A stretch of 64,000 bases of DNA. Origin: Agrypnia vestita (Eukaryota; Arthropoda; Insecta; Trichoptera; Phryganeidae). Positions 56,145 through 64,000 of this stretch are shown in pieces. The position numbers and the translations under genes were made by a program. How positions within the stretch are numbered: the first letter of the stretch is position 1; each line of letters begins with the position of its first letter. Under the pieces are notes generated by a model that saw nothing but the letters and a program-made list of their open reading frames with translations, was not told the DNA's origin and did not search any database. The stretch is from assembly GCA_016648135.1 (NCBI GenBank), contig JADDOH010002088.1, positions 176,311 to 240,310 on the forward strand. The letters run 5' to 3'.

Positions 56145-57210
56145 ATGGAAACCGAATATTCTTCCGATTTTTCTTCTCAGTCGGGCAAAGAAATCGTTTA
56201 CAAACTTGAAACATTGTTCCAATGGATCGACAAATATGACGGTTCACGATTAAAATTAAATGAGTTTATTACCAATACTGACGCGGCATTTCAACTCGCA
56301 ACTCCCCAGCAACATCCGATTCTTTTGGCTTACGCTCGTAAGCAGCTGACCGGTAGAGCCTAAGTGATGGTGTCAATAAAAGTGACTCACACATGGAATT
56401 CGCTCAGAGATATTCTCAAAGATTACTTCTCACCAACCCAATCTATAGATGAATTAATTTTAGAAGCGCAAACCTTAAGACAACTCCTGAACGAAACAAT
56501 TACCGACTTTACATTGAGACTTGACATACTAGACAATTCATTCGTTATCGACATTAAATACGAGCACGAAGGCGACACGGTGTCTAGGTCGGGAATGATT
56601 AGGATGAAGGACAACATCTGTTTACGCGTCTTCACCGCAGGTGTCCTACCCCAATTCCGACAACTCTTGTCGATAAAAGAACCTAAATCGTATTTAAAAG
56701 CATCAGCATTTTGCCAAAGAATGGAAAACGAATATAAGATGAATATAAATCGCGAACAATTAACATGTAAACCAAATTATTGTTCTTTTTGTAGAAAAGC
56801 AGGCCATACAAATATAAATTGCTACAAGAAATTGAACCAAAAAACGAAAAAATGAAAATACGTTTATAAAACAAGAAAACTGTGACATGAAAGTCCATTA
56901 TACTACTCCCAGTAGTGAAAATAATTGTAATAATTCCAGAAATAATTCACATAATTTCAAGAATAGAAATTATTTGAATAATGCCACTTCAGGTGTTATT
57001 ATTTGCGAACATTGTAAGTACAGAGGGCATCTCATTGACGACTGCCGCAAACTAAAATTTGAAAGGGAGCGAGAAGACTCTCTAAAGAGAAAAAATCTTG
57101 ATTCTTCGTCAAAAATCCTTATTACGGATTCTTTAAACTATCAGGATCTCGAGTATGCTTCTACCGATCCTCGAGAAATCAACCTAATAAAGGTAGCGTA
57201 TTCTCAATGA
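56145..57210 (+). pseudogene. Gag of the errantivirus-like element
   Basis: The capsid begins METEYSSDFSSQSGKEIVYK and LFQWIDKYDGSRLKLNEFIT. A stop at 56361-56363 (after QLTGRA) interrupts it; the frame then continues in register with NSLRDILKDYFSPTQSIDEL. Two CCHC knuckles follow, CSFCRKAGHTNINC near 56780 and CEHCKYRGHLIDDC near 57005, separated by a stop/shift near 56855. Gag assembles the particle and packages RNA. Its last codons overlap the pol start by ATGA (57207-57210), with pol in the -1 frame, the usual retroelement arrangement. Confidence 0.82.
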
Positions 57211-59447
57211 ATGCTCACACTACTTCTTACATCACTGTGTCTAGCGAGCTATCGGATAATCCCGAATCTAAATTACAATTACTCCTGGATACAGTAGCAG
57301 ATATCTCTTTAATTAAATTAGAGTCTATAAAAGGTAGACGTATCATTGATACGAATAATGCTATTAAGCTAAAGGGACTGGACATTACTTGTACCCCAGT
57401 GACCACAATTGGCACTCTCGCCGTCCCCCTCAAATTTAATGAAAAGACCTACATTCATAAATTTCATGTCATACCACCAAAAACTAATGTACCTCTCGAT
57501 GGTCTTGTAAGCAACGACTTTCTCATGAGTGTAGGCGCGCAAATTGATTTCGAATCGAACGAAATACGATTCCAAGAAATAATTCTACCTTTACAATTCA
57601 GAATTAGAAATAATAAGACTCTAATCATTCCTCCACGTTCAGAATCTTTTATCGAGTTTGATGTTTTAAACTCTTCTGAACTCAATAACCAGGGGCTTGT
57701 TCCCGATGTTCACACCTTTCAAGGAGTTCATCTGTGTAGGTCCCTAGTTACAGTCTCTCGAGACTCGAAAGCTATCACGTCTATAATAAATACTACCGAA
57801 CGTCCTAGTGAAATAAAGCAACTGGCATTAAATCTAATACCCCTTAATACATATGACATATGCGTCATTCAAAATCCAGACGGTATAGATTTTTCTAGGA
57901 ACAAAACACTAGACTCTCAATTTCGGACCGAACATTTGAACAACGAAGAGCGTGAAACCCTTCTTAAAATTTGTCACAAATATAACGATATTTTTTTACC
58001 TTGAGGGCGACAAATTGTCATACACTTCCACTACTAAACACAAAATTCATGTGTCTACTCCGCATCCAAATTACACAAAAACTTACCGATACCCAGAAAT
58101 CCACAGGGAGGAAGTAAATTCCCAGATAAACAAGATGTTATCTCAAAACATTATCAAGCCGTCAACATCTCCCTGGTCGAGCCCACTTTGGGTCGTACCA
58201 AAGAAAGCAGACGCATCCGGTAAAAAGAAATGGCGCATCGTAATAGATTATAGAAAGTTGAATAATGTGACGATAGGAGATGCATATCCATTGCCAAATA
58301 TTTCTGATATTTTAGACCAACTTGGTCAACAAAGTACTTTACCACATTAGACCTCACGTCAGGGTTTCACCAGATTCCGATGAACCCTGAAGATTCAGAT
58401 AAGACAGCTTTTAGCACACCTCTGGGTCACTATCAGTTTGAACGAATGGCGATGGGGCTAAAAAATTCTAGCGCAACTTTCCAGCGGCTAATGAACAATG
58501 TACTATTCGGTTTACAGAGGATTAAATGTTTTGTATATCTAGATGATATTGTAATATACGCTAATTCACTCGAAGATCACAACAAAAAACTAGTAGAAGT
58601 ACTCAACAAATTGAGAATGCACAACCTTAAGTTGCAACCAGATAAGTGCGAATTCCTTCGGAAAGAAGTCGCCTACCTGACACACATTATTTCCGATCAA
58701 AGAGTAAGAGCGAATCCTGACAAAATTCGGGCTATTAATGACTATCCGATTCCCAAGTCGCCTCGCGATATTAAAGCATTTTTGGGACTTGTAGGATACT
58801 ATCGAAAATTTATAGAGAATTTTTCAAAACTCTCCCAACCCTTGACCAAATTATTGAAGAAAGATGTACTCTTTACTTGGACCGAGGAACAACAAAAGTC
58901 GTTTGACGAGCTGCGAAAAAAAATAATTTCAGAACCTATCCTTCAGTTCCCAGACTTCCAAAAAATATGCAACTTAACGACGGATGCGTCGAATACGTCT
59001 ATCGGTGCCGTCCTTTCGCAAGGTGAAATAGGGAAAGATCTTCCTATAGCCTATGCCTCGCGAACACTGAATAAAGCCGAGCAAAACTATGCGACCATCG
59101 ATAAAGAGCTCTTAGCGATCATTTGGGCAACCAAACACTTTCGTCCATACCTTTACGGAAGGAAATTTAAGTTGATCACCGATCACAGACCTTTGGTCTG
59201 GCTTGTTAATTCAAAGGATCCATTACGCGCTCGTCGGCGCCTAAAATTGGAGGAATACGATTATGAAATCATTTACAAGGCAGGCAAGCTCAATAGTAAC
59301 GCCGACGCTTTATCTAGAATAACATTAAAAGAGAATGAAATTTTACAGTTCGTTTCGGATCCTTCCATAGACACTTACGAAGATTTTGTAAAATCAATTT
59401 ATACCAACAGAAGTTTTGACACTTTTTGGTACCGCCGATTACGATGA
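57207..59447 (+). pseudogene. Pol (protease, RT, RNase H) of the errantivirus-like element
   Basis: Protease: LQLLLDTVADISLIK, where the triad Asp-Thr-Gly reads Asp-Thr-Val, and LVSNDFLMSVGAQIDF. A one-base shift lies at about 58002. RT: INKMLSQNIIKPSTSPWSSP, WRIVIDYRKLNNVTIGDAYP, a shift at about 58340, then FERMAMGLKNSSATFQRLMN and CFVYLDDIVIYANSLEDHNK (YLDD active site), AFLGLVGYYRKFIENF. RNase H: LTTDASNTSIGAVLSQ, DKELLAIIWATKHFRPYLYG, TDHRPLVWL and NSNADALSRI. Integrase is missing: after about 59420 the sequence jumps straight into env. It cannot function. Confidence 0.88.
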
Positions 59448-60221
59448 CGTCCAGTATTACGAAAAAGCAATTAACCAATTAATGGCCGATAATAAGGATA
59501 CTCTGAGTTTGTTGAAGGACCATACCCAAATAGTCCAATCTACAAACTCCGCATTCAATCATAGTGTGACTAGCTTAAATAGAAATGAAAAAATTCTCAA
59601 CGAAAATCTTGAAAGTTTCATTCTTATATGAAAAATTTGTCAATGAACCAACAATTTTCTGAAGAGTCCAACGATATTCTAGAACACTTTGTGACGTTGA
59701 CTCAACTCATCTCCATTGTAGAACAGGAAGTTTCAACGCTGATCGATGCCATTCTTCTCTCTAGAACAAAATCGGTTCATCCAGCTATAATCTCTCCTTC
59801 GAGGATAATCAAGTCTTTGAGACAATCCTTACCCCACCTTCCTACTGGAACATCCTATCCTTATGATTTAGAAATGCAAAATGTACCAACTATTCTAGCA
59901 TTAATAGATGTTAATGTCCTTTATTGTAATGGAAAATTAGTTTTTATGCTACACAATCCACTAGTTAGCGAGCATACCTTTGAGCTATATCATATCATAC
60001 CTTTTTCTGTAAAAAGTGGTTTGGAATACATTTTTATACAACCAACAAGTAAATACTTGCTCATAAATGAATTAAACAATCTATACACAACTACTAATGA
60101 TTTAACTATATGCAAAATTCTAGATGATACGAAGTATGTATGCAAGAATATGAGAACTTTATTTGTGACTTCTATGCATCCTAGTTGTGAGACAGAAATG
60201 TTGAATCCACTATATACATAA
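59425..60221 (+). pseudogene. Errantivirus-type Env (F-protein-like), C-terminal half
   Basis: The protein begins at a deletion junction with FGTADYDDVQYYEKAI, then a heptad-rich region (LLKDHTQIVQSTNSAFNHSV; NRNEKILNENLES). After a shift at 59630 come DILEHFVTLTQLISIVEQEV, DAILLSRTKSVHPAIISPSR and LVFMLHNPLVSEHTFELYHI. This is the coiled-coil and following domain of gypsy-type Env proteins, related to baculovirus F fusion proteins. The signal peptide, cleavage site and fusion peptide lie in the deleted part, and the membrane anchor is also absent before the Jockey insertion at about 60250. Not capable of membrane fusion. Confidence 0.82.
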
Positions 60222-60253
60222 AAGTATTTCACCTTTATGCAACATTAGTTACG

Positions 60254-62158
60254 TTGATTACAATAAAAAAACTACAATACAAAACCTATAAAGAAACTAG
60301 GTCAGTGCATGATTATATGCTTTTTAGGAAGACTCGAAAAGATTGTTGTATTCTATCCAAGCAGTTACGTAATCATTATCTTACAAAAATTGAGGATCAA
60401 ACTCCAGAAAACTCCAAATCTTTATACAAATACGTTAAATCTCTTAAAAGCGATTACTATGATTTGCCTAAGACTATGTACTTAAATAATAAGTGGGTCG
60501 ACACTCCCAAAAGAATTATTGATCTCTTTGCTGATTTTTTTAAGTCGGTATATGATAATTCTGCACAGGGATCATATTCGTCTGTTCAACCACAACTATT
60601 CGATGCTATAAACCTTCCTAATGTAGTTCTTAGCCAATCAGAAGTAGAAAAAGGGTTGGTATCGTTGGATGAAAACAAAACACGGGGACCTGATAAGGTA
60701 CCAACCATCTTCCTAAAAAATTGTTATAAAGAATTATCATTTATTTTGTGTAAAATCTTTAACTTGTCTTTACAAAATGGAACTTTTCCAGAGATTTGGA
60801 AAACGAGTTATATTATTCCAGTCTTTAAAAAGGGCAACCACTCGGATATTAAGAATTATCGACCTATTTGTATCCAATCTGCAATACCAAAACTATTTGA
60901 ACTTTTATTGCTAAATAAAATAAAAGAATACTTATTCAGCATTATATCCCCTCTACAGCATGGATTTATGCCAAACAGATCTACTCTAACAAACCTTCTT
61001 GCTTTACAAGCCGATGTCTTTGATGCCTTCAAAGATTCTCACCAGCTAGATTGCTGTTATACAGATTTCTCCAAGGCGTTCGATCGAGTCTCTCATAGAG
61101 TTCTACTTGATAAATTAAATGCCTTGGGAGTTTCGGGTAACATTAAAGCTTGGCTCGAGAGTTATTTACATAACAGACAAATGATTGTTAGAATAGCTGA
61201 GTTAGAGTCTGACTACTTTTGTGCAGTAAGCGGGGTACCACAAGGCTCCCACCTGGGTCCTATTTTGTTCATTATATTCATTAATGATGTAATCCCCATG
61301 CTTTTGTTATCCGGTGTGAGGTGTTTGCTATTTGCAGATGATATGAAACTCTATAGAGTAATAAATACAGAACACGACTGCAAACTTCTGCAGAATGCAC
61401 TGGATATTTTACAGAAATGGTGTGAAGAAAATAAACTTTCTTTAAACATCTCCAAATGTCAAATGCTGAGATTCTGCCGTACCCGGACAATAGTAAACTA
61501 TGACTACAAAATTAATGGTATAACTTTGAGTGTCGTTGATGAAATTAGAGATCTGGGCGTAATTGTAGACAATAAGTTTTCTCTTGTGTCACATATCAAT
61601 TGCACAGTTGATAGAGGCTTAAGAACCCTAGGTTTCGTACTCAGATTAAGTAAAGATTTCAAAAATATTGGAACTTTTAAACTATTATTTAAGAGTCTGG
61701 TTAGACCAGTATTAGAAACAAATTCAGTTGTATGGAGCCCTCAATATGCTGTTCATGTGTCACATTTAGAGAGAACACAAAATAAATTTCTCCGTTTTAT
61801 CAATTATAAACTTAATTTACCATCAACACATATTGATTATAACTTTTTTAGATCATTTTGCTCTCTTGATAAATTGGAAATAAGAAGAATTGTAGCTGAT
61901 CTCGTCTTTTTTCACAAAATAATTAACGGGAACATCGACTGTCCACAACTGTTGGAACGAATCTGTTTGCGAGTTCCATCCCGAGTAACCAGAAATTACG
62001 CAGGGTTTGCCTTGGAAGCTGCGACAACTAATTACTTTTTTAATTCACCACTTCAAAGGCTTCCCAGACTTGTTAACAGATTTGAACAGTTAGACGTTTT
62101 TTCCACAAATTTAAATAAATTCAAACATACAATTCGCAATATTCTTAATCAACAATGA
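60254..62158 (+). CDS. Jockey-like non-LTR reverse transcriptase, 5'-truncated
   Basis: A 634-codon frame without stops. The N-terminal 100 residues are the linker after the (missing) AP endonuclease. RT follows: NKTRGPDKVPTIFLKNC, WKTSYIIPVFKKGNHSDIKN then YRPICIQSAIPKLFELLL, HGFMPNRSTLTNLL, CCYTDFSKAFDRVSHRVLLD (first catalytic Asp), SGVPQGSHLGPILFIIFIND and CLLFADDMKLYRV (FADD pair). The thumb and C-terminal domain end RVPSRVTRNYAGF, SPLQRLPRLVNRFEQLDVFS. All polymerase motifs are present, so the RT could be active, but the element lacks its endonuclease and ORF1. It sits in the errantivirus-like env. Confidence 0.9.
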   Translation: MITIKKLQYKTYKETRSVHDYMLFRKTRKDCCILSKQLRNHYLTKIEDQTPENSKSLYKYVKSLKSDYYDLPKTMYLNNKWVDTPKRIIDLFADFFKSVYDNSAQGSYSSVQPQLFDAINLPNVVLSQSEVEKGLVSLDENKTRGPDKVPTIFLKNCYKELSFILCKIFNLSLQNGTFPEIWKTSYIIPVFKKGNHSDIKNYRPICIQSAIPKLFELLLLNKIKEYLFSIISPLQHGFMPNRSTLTNLLALQADVFDAFKDSHQLDCCYTDFSKAFDRVSHRVLLDKLNALGVSGNIKAWLESYLHNRQMIVRIAELESDYFCAVSGVPQGSHLGPILFIIFINDVIPMLLLSGVRCLLFADDMKLYRVINTEHDCKLLQNALDILQKWCEENKLSLNISKCQMLRFCRTRTIVNYDYKINGITLSVVDEIRDLGVIVDNKFSLVSHINCTVDRGLRTLGFVLRLSKDFKNIGTFKLLFKSLVRPVLETNSVVWSPQYAVHVSHLERTQNKFLRFINYKLNLPSTHIDYNFFRSFCSLDKLEIRRIVADLVFFHKIINGNIDCPQLLERICLRVPSRVTRNYAGFALEAATTNYFFNSPLQRLPRLVNRFEQLDVFSTNLNKFKHTIRNILNQQ

Positions 62159-62512
62159 ACTTTCCTCTATGTCTAAAAATAATCCTCAAATATATGTAAT
62201 TTATCACTCTTTTCTTGTATTCTTATCCTATAAAAAAAAATAATAATAATTCTTAATTTATATTTCTGTAATTATCGCTAATCCTATAAAAAATATGATG
62301 TTTTTATAGATTTATGAAATTATGGATTCTGTGTTTAAGTTTAGTTGTAGATATCTTTTTATATTTCTGTTATTATGTCATTTTATATTTCTTTATATGA
62401 CTTTTTTTATTTTCTTTTTATATTTCTCATTACCGACATGTATTACCCAATGTTTATGTAAATGCTCTGATGGGCGTATATATACTGAAATAAATAAAAA
62501 TAAATAAAAATG
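62159..62512 (+). mobile_element. 3' UTR and tail of the Jockey-like element
   Basis: T-rich UTR ending in an AAATAA-type microsatellite tail (62484-62510) that includes AATAAA. Such simple tails close many non-LTR elements, so the insertion probably ends at about 62512. Confidence 0.65.
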
Positions 62513-64000
62513 TTAAATTATTTGAAAGAATATCATAATATATTTTTTTTTTCAATTGATTGAGCGACATTGTAGATTGACATTTTTAAACATTTTTAAT
62601 GATGGAATGGTAATTTCTGAAACATGTTGGTGAAAAAAAACTCACATAAAAGTAGATATATACAAATAAAATAATCAATATTTTTTAATATCATAATATA
62701 TACATTAAAAAGAATATTGCTTTATACTCCACTTAAAAATGTTGAGTTAATACCAGCTGCAAAATCTAGGTATTATAAATTCATGAGAAAAAAACTATAG
62801 TTGTATCTTGCATAGTCAATTCATATAAACGAAATATTCTGAGATTTCGGAAAATATATAACTTTCGCAAATTTGATAACGTGTGGACGTTCTTACGATG
62901 GAATCAGTGAACATTGCATTATGTAGAGTGATCACTTAGCCAGCTCATACAAGTTGTTAGCCCTAGGCCGTATCGTATAAAAAAGACTTCAATATACGTT
63001 TTTCATAAAATTGCTTGTATTTTATAATTTATCCTAATAATTCGAGACATCTATGAGGTCAGTTCATCAGAAAAGTTGCATAGAAATCTGTTAAAAATAA
63101 GAACGAATTATCTTGTCCACAAAACTCATTATTTCATTTTGACAAACAGTCTGTCCAACCATCGTTTATTTATACATTTATAGGAAATGAATCATTTATA
63201 TATGTACTACAAAATAAGGACAAAATATAAAATAAAATTGTATAAAAAATATGTAAATCAAGATATTATAAATATGATCAGAATAGAAGTATCTACATAT
63301 TATTATCGAATATTAAAGCAGATAAAATAAAAATAATACTTTCACTAAGAAGAGATGTATTAAAATATAGAAGACATTAAAAATATGTTTATGCTTTTTA
63401 ATATATTTTATAATATATTTTGATGAGCAGTAAAACTTGCTTGTAACCTGAGCCGCGCGTTGAATGATGTGTCGTACTCGGTCGCCAGGGCCTCATTTGC
63501 GGCTAGTCATCATCGGTGTTCTTTTTGTAATTCTAGCCTGATTCCAGCAAGTTACGGACGGACAGACGGACATTCGAAATTGGGATAGTTGATAATATAA
63601 ATAATCTGATTACCTGTATTCTGCAGTTGGGTACTCCAGTACCTACAGTTGACAATTATGCAATTATGTCTTCACTGCATAATTAATACGATAAAAAAAT
63701 ACACCAAATATAATTTGATATCATTATCTTTCAGCGTGCTAGTGTAATTGCAGTCTTTATGTTTACGTGAACAACATTAAAAAACAAAAAAATCACAATA
63801 AATAACAAAATACAATAGTACGATAGTAAAAAACAAAGTGCAACAATACTGTCCACGTCATTAAGATCCTATGACTGTGGTGAGCTGGTCACGTTTTACG
63901 TCTGTACTTAAACGTAACCAGCTACCGACCAACGAAGAAAATGCTTAAAACAAAACCCATTGCCCCTAAGAATGGACCGCAACCGCAACAGAAAATCCAA
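62513..64000. other. AT-rich DNA, no gene seen
   Basis: No coding signal. A GC-richer stretch lies at 63430-63590. A short hairpin, AGCTGGTCACGTTT (63883-63896) with AAACGTAACCAGCT (63910-63923), pairs at 13 of 14 bases. Confidence 0.5.

Overview
The window is a stretch of an AT-rich animal genome, almost certainly an insect or close arthropod relative. The evidence is one clearly spliced host gene of the phosphatidylethanolamine-binding protein (PEBP) family, GT-AG introns, and a transposon set typical of insects: mariner, PIF/Harbinger, hAT, piggyBac, Merlin, a DD82E-like IS630/Tc1 relative, Jockey- and R1-type non-LTR elements, BEL/Pao, and Ty3 elements including one with an errantivirus-type env. 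I cannot name the species.

Layout. Bases 1-10.7 kb hold no recognisable host gene. They carry small non-autonomous DNA elements: a pogo-like MITE at 840, a mariner relic at 2511, a Harbinger-type MITE at 3233, an inverted repeat pair next to a tRNA-Arg-like head at 4.5-5.2 kb, and an hAT-type element at 10068 with a perfect 8-bp target duplication. A Jockey-like tail lies at 9.25 kb. Bases 11.5-15.7 kb hold the PEBP gene: four coding exons and 185 residues, all pocket residues present, with two elements in its introns and a MITE just upstream. Bases 17-19.4 kb are unremarkable.

From 19.4 kb to the end the window is a transposon graveyard with deep nesting. The main theme is a DDE-type DNA transposon family I tentatively compare with Sola. 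Its signature is FD-x-Q, then SDSC-x-QN, then an HS-x-IE motif, and it is present as four divergent copies: A at 19868-21980; B at 29.2-34.7 kb, split by R1 and LTR material; C at 37.4-41.1 kb; and D at 37685-39960. Copy D sits inside the reading frame of copy C. Both copies with clear ends (A and D) are flanked by the same 4-bp duplication, ATAT, and removing D reopens the frame of C.

Other blocks are a zinc-finger hAT transposase relic (24.0 kb), a Harbinger transposase relic with a duplicated segment (27.0 kb), two BEL/Pao LTRs (27.9 and 47.6 kb, the second with its DUF5641-like tail), two related long purine-rich LTRs (23 and 32.6 kb), two Ty3 remnants with related LTRs (34.9-36.9 and 49.8-53.8 kb, the second strikingly GC-rich), a DD82E-like transposase (42.7-44.3 kb), a Merlin transposase (49.1 kb), a piggyBac C-terminus (53.8 kb), a phlebovirus-type glycoprotein-like ORF (54.8 kb), a Ty3 element with errantivirus-type env but no integrase (55.5-60.2 kb), and a long Jockey-like reverse transcriptase ORF (60.25-62.16 kb).

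The only other gene that looks intact is a three-exon zeste-type Myb/SANT protein of 251 residues with a C-terminal coiled coil (44479-45995). It could be a host regulator or the DNA-binding partner of a transposon. The window contains no operons; functionally it is one housekeeping-type gene, one possible transcription factor gene, and layered mobile DNA in varied states of decay.
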